A stretch of DNA of 25,239 bases from AP-15 sp035570595 (lineage in GTDB: Bacteria > Pseudomonadota > Alphaproteobacteria > ATCC43930 > CGMCC-115725). The stretch is from NCBI GenBank assembly GCA_035570595.1, contig DATMLF010000166.1, positions 1 through 25,239 on the forward strand. The letters are read 5' to 3'. Below are positions 7,260 to 14,747 of this stretch, piece by piece. The position numbers were made by a program, and so were the translations under genes. The first letter of the stretch is position 1. Each line of letters starts with the position of its first letter. Under the pieces are notes generated by a model that saw nothing but the letters and a program-made list of their open reading frames with translations, had not been told where the DNA came from and made no database searches.

Positions 7260-7601
7260 TCAAACGTGAAACGACTCGCCGCAGCCGCAGCGGCCCTTTT
7301 CGTTGGGGTTGCGGAAGGTGAAGCCGCTTTGCAGCTTTTCGTCCACATAGTCCATCTCGGTGCCGAGAATGAACATGACGGCCTTCGGGTCGATCAGGAG
7401 GGTGACGCCCTTGTCCTCGACAACCTCGTCGAACTTGCCCTTCTCGTCGGCATATTCGAGCGTATAGCTGAGCCCGGAGCAACCGCGCGAGCGCACCCCG
7501 ACCCGCACCCCGACCGAAGGCTTGCCGCGCTTGGTGAGCAGCGCCTGGATCCGTTCCGCGGCCGCTTCGGTCACGGTCAGCGCCTGCTTTCTCGCCCTCA
7601 T
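7260..7601 (-). CDS. iscA: A-type iron-sulfur carrier IscA
   Basis: A 113-residue A-type carrier (HesB/IscA family) that binds and delivers iron or Fe-S clusters to target proteins. The three ligand cysteines are Cys41 (RGCSGLSY) and Cys105/Cys107 (the CGCG motif near the end), and the C-terminal GESF is typical. The ATG at 7601 is preceded by GGAGAG with good spacing; an earlier in-frame ATG at 7634 would overlap the iscS stop and lacks family support. Only 22 bp separate it from iscS, so the place where iscU normally lies is closed with no remnant. Confidence 0.95.
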   Translation of the reverse strand: MRARKQALTVTEAAAERIQALLTKRGKPSVGVRVGVRSRGCSGLSYTLEYADEKGKFDEVVEDKGVTLLIDPKAVMFILGTEMDYVDEKLQSGFTFRNPNEKGRCGCGESFHV

Positions 7602-7623
7602 CCGTCTCTCCGATAACTGTTCT

Positions 7624-8862
7624 TCACAAATCATGTGGGGTGGCCGAGGCGCCCGCGCACCCTGCGTTGCTGCCGAGCCGGGCAGCCGCGGCGGCGAGCG
7701 CGTCGACCGCGAAATCGACCTCCGCCGCGGTGTTGAAGCGGCCGAGGCCGATGCGGATCGCGGAATTCGCCACCGCGTCGGGCAGCCCCAGCGCGCGCAG
7801 CACATAGGAGGGTTCGACCTTGGCGGAGGTGCAGGCCGAGCCGGTCGAGATCGCGATCGACGGGCATGCCTCGATCAAGGACGGCGCCTCGATCCCCGGG
7901 AAGCTCAGATTGAGGTTGCCGGGCAGGCGCCGCTCGGCGTCGCCGTTCAGGCTGAGCCCCGGGACGCGTCGCGCCAGGCCCGTGTGCAGCCGGTCGCGCA
8001 GCCCGCGCAGGCGAGAGGCCTCCTCGGCCATTTCGTCGGCGGCGATTGCCGCGGCACGGCCGAGCCCGACGCAGAGCGGTGTCGGCAGCGTGCCGGAGCG
8101 CAGCCCGCGCTCCTGACCGCCGCCATCGATCAGCGGCAGCAGACGCACCCGCGGGCGACGGCGCACATACAGCACCCCGACCCCCTTCGGCCCGTACAGC
8201 TTGTGGCCCGATATCGACATCAGGTCGATGTGCATCGCCTCGACGTCGAGCGGGATCTTGCCCGCGGCCTGCGCCGCGTCGGTGTGGAGCAGCACGCCCC
8301 GCCCGCGGCACAAGGCGCCGACCCCGGCGAGCGGCTGGATGACGCCGATCTCATTATGCGCCGCCAGGACTGAAACGAGCAAGGTGCGCGGGGTCAGCGC
8401 CGCCTCGAGTCGGTCGAGCGCGACGAGCCCATCGGGCTCGACCGGCACATAGGTGACCGCGAAACCCTCCCGCTCGAGCTGGGCGCAGCTTTCAAGAACG
8501 CATTTGTGCTCGGTCGTCAGCGTCACGACGTGGTCCCGCACCCGGTCGGCCTGGGGATGGGCGCGGGCAAAATGGGCGGCGCCCTTGATCGCGAGGTTGT
8601 TTGCTTCGGTGGCGCCGGAGGTGAAGACGATCTCGCGCGCATCGGCGCCGATCAGCGCGGCGACCTCGGCGCGCGCCTCCTCGACCGCCGTTGCGGCGAC
8701 ATGGCCGTAGGCGTGGCTGGTGCTGTGCGGGTTCCCGAAATGCTCGATAAAGTACGGCAGCATTGCCTCGAGCACACGCGGGTCGACCCGCGTCGTCGCC
8801 TGGTTGTCGAGATAGATCGGCGGGGTATTGGGGTTGGCGCTTTTGTCGACGGACGAACTCAT
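7624..8862 (-). CDS. iscS: Cysteine desulfurase, IscS-like
   Basis: A 412-residue group I cysteine desulfurase. It uses PLP to convert cysteine to alanine and carries the released sulfur as a persulfide. The PLP lysine is Lys221 (ISGHKLYGPKG) and the mobile-loop catalytic cysteine is Cys344 in STGSACTSAKVEPSYVLRALG-type sequence, closely like E. coli IscS. The C-terminus differs: after about residue 395 it runs into a short Ala/Ser-rich tail ending TPHDL, with nothing like the LSPLWEMYKQGVDL and IEW segment that ends canonical IscS. The ATG at 8862 has TGGAGG 10 bases upstream and overlaps the preceding stop as ATGA. The enzyme should be active; interaction with IscU is doubtful. Confidence 0.94.
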   Translation of the reverse strand: MSSSVDKSANPNTPPIYLDNQATTRVDPRVLEAMLPYFIEHFGNPHSTSHAYGHVAATAVEEARAEVAALIGADAREIVFTSGATEANNLAIKGAAHFARAHPQADRVRDHVVTLTTEHKCVLESCAQLEREGFAVTYVPVEPDGLVALDRLEAALTPRTLLVSVLAAHNEIGVIQPLAGVGALCRGRGVLLHTDAAQAAGKIPLDVEAMHIDLMSISGHKLYGPKGVGVLYVRRRPRVRLLPLIDGGGQERGLRSGTLPTPLCVGLGRAAAIAADEMAEEASRLRGLRDRLHTGLARRVPGLSLNGDAERRLPGNLNLSFPGIEAPSLIEACPSIAISTGSACTSAKVEPSYVLRALGLPDAVANSAIRIGLGRFNTAAEVDFAVDALAAAAARLGSNAGCAGASATPHDL

Positions 8863-10019
8863 GCGGCGCACGCCTCCAGAGCCAGGCCGCGCCGGCGGCG
8901 GTAAAGCGCGGCCCAGGATTGCACAAAACGGTCGACATCGGCTTCGGTCGAGCTCCAGCCGAGGCTGACGCGGATCGTCGCGGCGGCGATGTCGGGCGGC
9001 AGCTGCATCGCCGCGAGAACGTGGCTCGGCCCGACCTTTCCCGATGAGCACGCGGCCCCGGCGCTGACCATGACCCCGTCGAGATCGAACGCCATGACCT
9101 GGGTTTCGGCCAAGGTGCCGGGCATCGCGATCGCGGAGGTGTTGGGCAACCGCGCGGCGGCCGCACCCACGATCACGGCATCGGGCGCCAGCGCGAGGAT
9201 CGCCGCCTCGAGCCCGTCGCGCAGTTGGCCGACACGCCGGTAACGATCGATTTCAGTCGCGGCGGCTTCGGCAGCGGCGGCAAAGCCAGCGATCCCCGGG
9301 GCATTCTCGGTGCCGGCGCGCCGGCCGCGCTCCTGGCCGCCGCCGCGCTGCAACGGCGCCAGGTCGACGGCGCCGGACAAGACCAGCGCGCCCACCCCCG
9401 GCGGGCCGCCGAGCTTATGCGCGGACAAGGTCAACAGGTCGGCGCCGACGGCCGCGATGTCGAGCGGGATCTTGCCGGCGGCCTGCACCGCGTCGCAATG
9501 AAAAACGGCGCCGTGCGCGTGCGCCAAGGTCGCGACCTCGCTCACCGGCTGCATGACGCCGGTCTCGTTGTTGGCAAGCATGACCGAAACCAATGTCGGC
9601 CGCGGATCGGCCGCAAGCCGGTCGGCGAGCGCCTCGAGCCTGACAAAGCCGTCGCGGTCGACCGGGATCGGCTCGGCTTCGGGGACCGCGCGCAAAACCG
9701 AATCATGCTCGACCGCCGACACCAGCACCCGCTCCTGGCCGGCGCCGAGCAATGCCAGATGATTGGCCTCGGTGCCGCCGCTGACAAAGACGATGCTTTC
9801 GGCCGGCGCGCCGACCAGCGCCGCGACGGCGGCCCGGCTGCGCTCGACCAACTGACGGGCGGCGCGGCCCCGGCGATGGACCGACGACGGGTTGCCGCAA
9901 ATGTCGAGCGCCCCGGTCATCGCAGCCGCCGCCTGCGGCCGCAATGGTGCCGTCGCGTTCCAGTCGAGGTAAGCCCAATCGAGAGAGGCCTCGGGCCGGG
10001 GGGCCGTGCGGTTGCTCAT
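8859..10019 (-). CDS. Second cysteine desulfurase, NifS/IscS-like family
   Basis: A 386-residue paralogue of the following gene, also PLP-dependent. The PLP lysine is Lys202 (LSAHKLGGPPG) and the catalytic cysteine is Cys324 (SAGAACSSGKVGPSHVL). The cysteine loop and VSGGTEANHLAL motif place it among the diverged NifS-like desulfurases that often sit between iscR and iscS in alphaproteobacteria, where their separate role is not settled. The ATG at 10019 overlaps the iscR stop as ATGA, and its own stop overlaps the iscS start the same way, so the three genes form a translationally coupled chain. The frame is open into iscR but MSNRTAPRPEASLDWAYLDWNATAP-type N-terminus is the natural one. Confidence 0.92.
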   Translation of the reverse strand: MSNRTAPRPEASLDWAYLDWNATAPLRPQAAAAMTGALDICGNPSSVHRRGRAARQLVERSRAAVAALVGAPAESIVFVSGGTEANHLALLGAGQERVLVSAVEHDSVLRAVPEAEPIPVDRDGFVRLEALADRLAADPRPTLVSVMLANNETGVMQPVSEVATLAHAHGAVFHCDAVQAAGKIPLDIAAVGADLLTLSAHKLGGPPGVGALVLSGAVDLAPLQRGGGQERGRRAGTENAPGIAGFAAAAEAAATEIDRYRRVGQLRDGLEAAILALAPDAVIVGAAAARLPNTSAIAMPGTLAETQVMAFDLDGVMVSAGAACSSGKVGPSHVLAAMQLPPDIAAATIRVSLGWSSTEADVDRFVQSWAALYRRRRGLALEACAA

Positions 10020-10492
10020 GGCGGCCCTTCGACCGCGGCGGCGGCAAAGCCCTCGCGGTGAACCCGCCCGCTGGTGCCGAGCACGCGCCGCTCGCACACG
10101 TCGGCGAGCGAAACCGAGCTCAGGTAGAGATGGATCTGGTTGCCCAGCTCCTCCCACAAATCGTGGGTCAGGCAGCGGGAGCGGTTGCCGCGGCAGCCGA
10201 CCGGCGCGCCGGGCGCGCAGCGCGTCGCCCGGATCGGCTCGTCGACGGCGAGAATGACGTCGGCGATGCGGATCTCGCCGCGCTCGTGCCCAAGCAGGTA
10301 GCCGCCGCCCGGCCCGCGCACGCTTTTCACCAGCCCGCCCTTGCGCAACATCGCAAACAGCTGCTCGAGATAGGACAGCGAAATTTCCTGCCGCTCGGCA
10401 ATCTCGGCGAGCGAGACCGGGCCCTCGCCGCTGTGCTGGGCGAGGTCGACCATCGCCATGACCGCGTAGCGCCCCTTGGTGCTGAGCCTCAC
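10016..10492 (-). CDS. iscR: Rrf2-family Fe-S-sensing regulator, IscR-like
   Basis: A 158-residue winged-helix Rrf2 regulator. IscR binds a [2Fe-2S] cluster and adjusts expression of Fe-S assembly genes. The N-terminal MRLSTKGRYAVMAMVDLA, the recognition-helix region ISLSYLEQLF with Glu43, and the wing GPGGGYLL are all IscR-like. Cluster ligands are Cys92, Cys100, Cys107 and His110 (CLTH); the spacing is C-x7-C-x6-C, wider than the C-x5-C-x5-C of E. coli IscR. The GTG start at 10492 sits inside a 14-bp tandem repeat whose previous unit supplies GAGG 8 bases upstream. It follows cysE by 38 bp and probably represses the shared promoter upstream of cysE. Confidence 0.9.
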   Translation of the reverse strand: MRLSTKGRYAVMAMVDLAQHSGEGPVSLAEIAERQEISLSYLEQLFAMLRKGGLVKSVRGPGGGYLLGHERGEIRIADVILAVDEPIRATRCAPGAPVGCRGNRSRCLTHDLWEELGNQIHLYLSSVSLADVCERRVLGTSGRVHREGFAAAAVEGPP

Positions 10493-10540
10493 GCCGCAAC
10501 CCTCACGCCCAAATCCTCACGCCGAAACGCTCACGGGGCC
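10487..10540. repeat. 14-bp tandem repeat spanning the iscR start
   Basis: Three adjacent 14-bp units on the plus strand: CCTCACGCCGCAAC (10487-10500), CCTCACGCCCAAAT (10501-10514) and CCTCACGCCGAAAC (10515-10528), then a partial unit GCTCACGGGGCC. Read along the transcript each unit contains GTGAGG, which is both a potential GTG start and a GAGG Shine-Dalgarno. The spacing puts GAGG of one unit 8 bases before the GTG of the next. The first unit holds the real iscR start, and the partial unit covers the cysE stop. Confidence 0.85.
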
Positions 10541-11298
10541 CGCGCCCCGCCGTCGCCGGCGCCGTTGCCGCCCGAGGCGACAAGCCGCAATGCCGGCGCC
10601 GCGCTCGGCCCCGTTTGCCCCGCGGCACCCGCGGCGAGCGTCTGCTCAAGCTCGCCGAGACGCGCCCGTAAGCTCGTCACCTCGTCGACCAGGCCATTCA
10701 GCGCGCGCGCGATCGGGTCGGGGATGTCGCCGCACACCGCGTAGGGCTGGAACGCCGGCGCCGGTTCCGTCGGCGCCGTGCGCCGGGCCACTTGCCGCGC
10801 CGGATTGCCGACCATCGTGACACCGTCGGGGACCTCGCGCAGCACCACCGCGGCCGCGCCGATGCGCGCCCCGTCGCCGACGCGGAACGGCCCCAGCACC
10901 TGCGCGCCGGAGCCGACGATGACGCCGTTTCCCAAGCTCGGATGCCGCTTTTGCCCACGGGTCAACGAGGTGCCGCCAAGGGTCACCCCCTGGTAGAGCG
11001 TGCAGTCGTCGCCAATCTCGGCGGTCTCGCCGACCACGACGCCCATGCCGTGATCGATGAACAGCCGCCGGCCGACAACCGCGCCGGGATGGATTTCAAT
11101 GCCGGTCAGCAGCCGCCCGAGATGCGACACAAAGCGTCCGGCGAGCAGCCATCCGCGTCGCCACAGCCAATGCGCGATGCGGTGGTATACGAGAGCGTGA
11201 AACCCGGGATAGCAGAGCGCCACTTCGAGCCGCGAGCGGGCCGCCGGGTCGCGCGCCAAGGTCGCGTCGATTTCCTCGCGCAGGGTCTTCCACAGCAT
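10531..11298 (-). CDS. cysE: Serine O-acetyltransferase
   Basis: A 255-residue serine acetyltransferase of the shorter CysE/EpsC/NifP type, making O-acetylserine for cysteine synthesis. The N-terminal helical part (1-60) is followed by the left-handed beta-helix of hexapeptide repeats (about 66-165). The catalytic Asp82-His83 pair lies in FIDHGMGVVVGETA and the GGTS loop (108-111) follows. The C-terminal 85 residues are Ala/Gly-rich with a short predicted coiled segment (LVDEVTSLRARLGELEQTL), longer than in many relatives and of unknown role. It heads the iscR-desulfurase run, so the operon both makes cysteine precursors and strips sulfur from cysteine. The ATG at 11298 has GGAAG about 13 bases upstream. 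Confidence 0.95.
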   Translation of the reverse strand: MLWKTLREEIDATLARDPAARSRLEVALCYPGFHALVYHRIAHWLWRRGWLLAGRFVSHLGRLLTGIEIHPGAVVGRRLFIDHGMGVVVGETAEIGDDCTLYQGVTLGGTSLTRGQKRHPSLGNGVIVGSGAQVLGPFRVGDGARIGAAAVVLREVPDGVTMVGNPARQVARRTAPTEPAPAFQPYAVCGDIPDPIARALNGLVDEVTSLRARLGELEQTLAAGAAGQTGPSAAPALRLVASGGNGAGDGGARAP

Positions 11299-11391
11299 CG
11301 CTATCGCTATTCTTCCACCGCGCCGGTATCACTATATTAAGATGTCGCCGGCCATCCGCGCAAAACCCGCGCACGGGAACCGCCAACCGAG

Positions 11392-11419
11392 CATATAATT
11401 GTCCGACAAAAATGATCAA
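11392..11419 (-). promoter_or_regulatory. Candidate sigma70 promoter for the cysE-iscR operon with internal dyad
   Basis: On the minus strand TTGATC (11419-11414) and TATATG (11397-11392) are separated by 16 bp, about 95 bp before the cysE start. The spacer holds a perfect dyad TTGTC-G-GACAA (11409-11399), well placed for a repressor such as the IscR-like product of the second gene. The region is clearly more AT-rich than its surroundings. The promoter is a sequence match only; the operator is inferred from symmetry and position. Confidence 0.45.
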
Positions 11420-11493
11420 GAATTGCGGGCGCTTTGATAAACCGTCGAGGTGCAGTCGCCGACCGGCACGCTCGGATTTAACCTGGAACCACC

Positions 11494-12177
11494 ATGCCTG
11501 AGGTAATCATCAACGGGCCGGAAGGCCGGATCGAGGCGCGCTATCACCATGGCCGGGGCCCCACCTCGGGGATGGCCGTCGTGCTGCACCCGCACCCGCA
11601 GCACGGCGGGACGATGAACAACAAGCTGGTCTATGCGCTCTACCAAACCTTCGTGCGAAACGGCTTTTCGACCTTGCGCTTCAACTTTCGCGGCGTTGGG
11701 CGCAGCCAGGGAAGCTTTGACCGCGGCGAGGGCGAGCTGTCCGACGCGGCCTCGGCGCTCGACTGGCTCCAGACCTACAACCCGAACGCCGGCACCTGCT
11801 GGGTCGCCGGGTTTTCGTTTGGCGCGTGGATCGGCATGCAGCTGTTGATGCGGCGGCCCGAGATCGAAAGCTTTGTCGCCGTGGCGCCGCCCGCCAACGT
11901 CTACGACTTCACGTTCCTCGCACCCTGTCCGTCCTCGGGGCTGATCCTGCAAGGCGACCAGGACACGGTGGTGCCGGTCGACTCGGTGCAGAAGCTCGTG
12001 ACCAAGCTGTCGCACCAGCGCGACATCAAGATCGACTTTCGCAAGATCGCCGGCGCCGACCATTATTTCGCCGACCAACTCGACACGGTCACGGGGCACG
12101 TCGACGGCTACATCCGCGACCATCTGCGCGCGGGTGGCAAGCCCGCTGCGACCCCGCAGGGCCGCGGCGTGCGCTAG
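11494..12177 (+). CDS. Alpha/beta hydrolase (COG2945-type)
   Basis: A 227-residue alpha/beta-hydrolase-fold protein without signal peptide, like the conserved COG2945 group of unknown substrate. The oxyanion region is LHPHPQHGGTM (31-41), the nucleophile elbow is GFSFG (Ser108), the acid is Asp157 in QGDQDTVVP and the base is His190 in GADHYF. The family also shows the NFRGVGRSQG segment here (64-73). It is transcribed divergently from cysE, with 195 bp between starts, and faces purA tail-to-tail with a 21-bp gap. Function cannot be narrowed beyond esterase-like hydrolase. Confidence 0.9.
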   Translation: MPEVIINGPEGRIEARYHHGRGPTSGMAVVLHPHPQHGGTMNNKLVYALYQTFVRNGFSTLRFNFRGVGRSQGSFDRGEGELSDAASALDWLQTYNPNAGTCWVAGFSFGAWIGMQLLMRRPEIESFVAVAPPANVYDFTFLAPCPSSGLILQGDQDTVVPVDSVQKLVTKLSHQRDIKIDFRKIAGADHYFADQLDTVTGHVDGYIRDHLRAGGKPAATPQGRGVR

Positions 12178-12198
12178 GGCCGCCGGGGACGAGCTGAG

Positions 12199-13491
12199 TC
12201 AGTCGGCGAACGGGTCGCGGACCAGCACCGTGTCGTCGCGTTCGGGGCTCGTCGACAACAATGCGACCGGGGCGCCGATCAGCTCTTCGAGGCGGCGAAT
12301 GTACTTGACCGCGGTCGCCGGCAAGTCGGCCCAGGAGCGCGCCCCTCGCGTGCTTTCGCGCCAGCCCTCGGCGGTCTCGTAGACCGGCTCGACCTCGGCC
12401 TGGGCCGTCATCCCCGCCGGAACATAGTCAAAGCTCGCGCCGCCGCGGCGGTAGCCGGTGCACACCTTGATCTGGTCAAAGCCGTCGAGCACGTCGAGCT
12501 TGGTCAGCGCGATGCCGCTGATGCCGCCGGTCTTGATCGCCTGGCGCACCGCGACCGCGTCGAACCAGCCGCAGCGCCGCTTGCGCCCGGTCACGACCCC
12601 GAACTCCCGGCCGCGCTCGCCGAGCGTCTCACCCACCGCATCGTGGAGCTCGGTCGGGAACGGGCCGGTGCCGACGCGCGTCGTATAGGCCTTGGTGATG
12701 CCGAGCACATAGCCGAGCGCGCTCGGCGCGACCCCAGACCCGGAAGCGGCCTGGGCCGCGACCGTGTTCGACGACGTCACGAACGGGTAGGTGCCATGGT
12801 CGACATCTAGCATGACGCCTTGCGCCCCCTCAAAGAGGATGCGCTTGTTCTGGCCGCGCGCCTCGTCGAGCAGGCGCCACACCGGGCCGGCATAGGAGAG
12901 GATGCGCTCGGCCACCTGGCGCAGCGCCGACAGCAGCTCGGCGCGGTCGACCTCGGGCTCGCCGAGCCCGCGCAACAGCGCGTTGTGGTGCACCAGCACG
13001 TCGTCGACCCGCCATTCGAGAGCCGCTGGGTCGGCGAGGTCGCAAACCCGGATCGCCCGGCGCCCGACCTTGTCCTCGTAGGCGGGCCCGATGCCGCGCC
13101 CGGTCGTGCCGAGCTTCTTGTCGCCGCGCCGCTGCTCCCGCGCCCGGTCGAGGGCGCCGTGCGAGGGCAGGATCAACGCGGCGTTATCGGCGAGCCTCAG
13201 CGTTTGCGGCGTGACCGCCACGCCTTTTCTGGCGATCGCGTCGATTTCCTCGAGCAACGCCCAAGGGTCGACGACAACCCCGTTGCCAATGACCGACAAC
13301 TTCCCCGGCCGCACCACGCCCGACGGCAGCAGGCTCAGCTTGTATTCGACGTTGCCGATGACGATCGTGTGGCCGGCATTGTGGCCGCCTTGGAAGCGCA
13401 CGACCACGTCGGCGCGCTCCGACAGCCAGTCCACGATCTTGCCCTTGCCTTCGTCGCCCCACTGGGCGCCGACGACGGCGACATTGGCCAT
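12199..13491 (-). CDS. purA: Adenylosuccinate synthetase
   Basis: A complete 430-residue PurA, which joins IMP and aspartate using GTP in the first committed step to AMP. The P-loop-like GDEGKGK carries catalytic Asp13, and GGHNAGHT carries His41, at the same positions as in E. coli. GTTGRGIGPAYEDK and the QGVMLDVDHGTYPFVTSSN block are intact. GGGAG lies 8 bases before the ATG. It follows hisZ by 12 bp, a pairing often seen in alphaproteobacteria. Confidence 0.98.
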   Translation of the reverse strand: MANVAVVGAQWGDEGKGKIVDWLSERADVVVRFQGGHNAGHTIVIGNVEYKLSLLPSGVVRPGKLSVIGNGVVVDPWALLEEIDAIARKGVAVTPQTLRLADNAALILPSHGALDRAREQRRGDKKLGTTGRGIGPAYEDKVGRRAIRVCDLADPAALEWRVDDVLVHHNALLRGLGEPEVDRAELLSALRQVAERILSYAGPVWRLLDEARGQNKRILFEGAQGVMLDVDHGTYPFVTSSNTVAAQAASGSGVAPSALGYVLGITKAYTTRVGTGPFPTELHDAVGETLGERGREFGVVTGRKRRCGWFDAVAVRQAIKTGGISGIALTKLDVLDGFDQIKVCTGYRRGGASFDYVPAGMTAQAEVEPVYETAEGWRESTRGARSWADLPATAVKYIRRLEELIGAPVALLSTSPERDDTVLVRDPFAD

Positions 13492-13503
13492 CCGCTGTCT
13501 CCC

Positions 13504-14667
13504 TCAGCCGAGCGCCCGCGGCTCTCCGTCCTCAAAAACGTGGGTGCAGCCGAGGCGGCGCGCCTCGCTCCGCCAATCGGCCGCCGGCTCGAGCGCCGCG
13601 ACGGTGATCCACCCCTTGTCGCGCAAGCGGGCGGCGTGGGCGCGCGCCGCCCCAAGCGGCAGGAACAGGCGCCGCGGCGGCGGCGCATCGGGCAAGGTTC
13701 GCAGGATCGTGTCGGTATAAAGCGTAAAGCCCGTCGCGGGCTCCGGGGCCGCCGGGTCACCCGCCTGATAGCGACCGCCGCGACCCAACTCGCTGCTTGA
13801 CCCCGATGCGGCCGCACCCCCGGCGAAAAACGTAAAGCTGATCCCGGTGTGATATTCGAAGCCGCGGTTTTCGACCGGGTCGACCGTCACCGTCAGGTCC
13901 GGTGCCGCGTCCCTGAGCCCGTCCAGCACCGCGCCGAGCCGCATCCGCTCGGCCCGCGCGCGCGGCGGCAGATCGAGGCGATCGAGTGCCACGAGCGCCG
14001 CCTCGGCCGGCCCCGCTGCCGCCAACAGCCGGCCGATCACGCCCGCCGCAACGCCTGCCGCCGCCGCGACCGCCGCGGCATCCTTGTGGTCGAGAGCGCT
14101 GCGCAGGGCCGCGGCTTGCGGCCCGGCGATGGCATAGGCTTCGGCCACCGCGGGGACCAAGGTCGGCATTGTCACGTCGACCGACACCTGCGGAACCCCG
14201 AGCGCTGCCAGCCCCTCGCCGGCGACCGCGATCGCCTCGACATCGGCGGCGGGCCCGCCGGCGCCGATCAGCTCGGCGCCGACCTGGCCGATCTGGCGCT
14301 CCGGCCTGATTTCCGACCCGCTGACGCGCAATACCTGCCCCGCATAGCTCAGCCGCAACGGCCTGGCGGCGTTGCCGAGCCGGGTCGCGGCGATGCGGGC
14401 GATCTGCGGCGTCATGTCGGCGCGCACGCCGACCATGCGGTGCGAGGCCGGGTCCATCGTGCGGAAGGTCGCGGCCGCCATCGCCGTGCCGGCGCCGGAA
14501 AACAACGTCTCCTCGAATTCGACAAGCGGCGGCTTGACCCGCGCGTAGCCGTGCGCGGCGAGGGTCGCCATCAGACGCGCCACGACCCGCGCCTCGGCCT
14601 CGGCCTCGGGCGGCAACAGGTCGCGCATGCCGGTCGGCAGCAGCGCGGGATGCGGCGCGTCGTTCAT
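13504..14667 (-). CDS. hisZ: ATP phosphoribosyltransferase regulatory subunit
   Basis: A 387-residue HisZ, a class II aminoacyl-tRNA-synthetase-like paralogue of HisRS that cannot charge tRNA. It pairs with the short form of HisG to form active, histidine-inhibited ATP phosphoribosyltransferase. The N-terminus (LLPTGMRDLLPPEAEAE), motif-2-like region (FRTMDPASHRMVGVRADMTPQIARIAATR) and GFEYHTGISFTFF segment fit the family. Its presence predicts a short hisG elsewhere in the genome. No strong Shine-Dalgarno precedes the ATG at 14667. It starts 80 bp after the serA stop. Confidence 0.93.
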   Translation of the reverse strand: MNDAPHPALLPTGMRDLLPPEAEAEARVVARLMATLAAHGYARVKPPLVEFEETLFSGAGTAMAAATFRTMDPASHRMVGVRADMTPQIARIAATRLGNAARPLRLSYAGQVLRVSGSEIRPERQIGQVGAELIGAGGPAADVEAIAVAGEGLAALGVPQVSVDVTMPTLVPAVAEAYAIAGPQAAALRSALDHKDAAAVAAAAGVAAGVIGRLLAAAGPAEAALVALDRLDLPPRARAERMRLGAVLDGLRDAAPDLTVTVDPVENRGFEYHTGISFTFFAGGAAASGSSSELGRGGRYQAGDPAAPEPATGFTLYTDTILRTLPDAPPPRRLFLPLGAARAHAARLRDKGWITVAALEPAADWRSEARRLGCTHVFEDGEPRALG

Positions 14668-14747
14668 CGGGTCAGAGTTTGCACCACGCGCGCGCCGAGC
14701 ACACGGAGAAAGCTACGGCGATCGATCCTCCGCGGCCCGGCTCGCGG

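Noticed and set aside
10020..10499. Upstream extension of the nifS-like gene through iscR
   Set aside because: The frame is open by chance; the family N-terminus starts at 10019 and iscR occupies the region.
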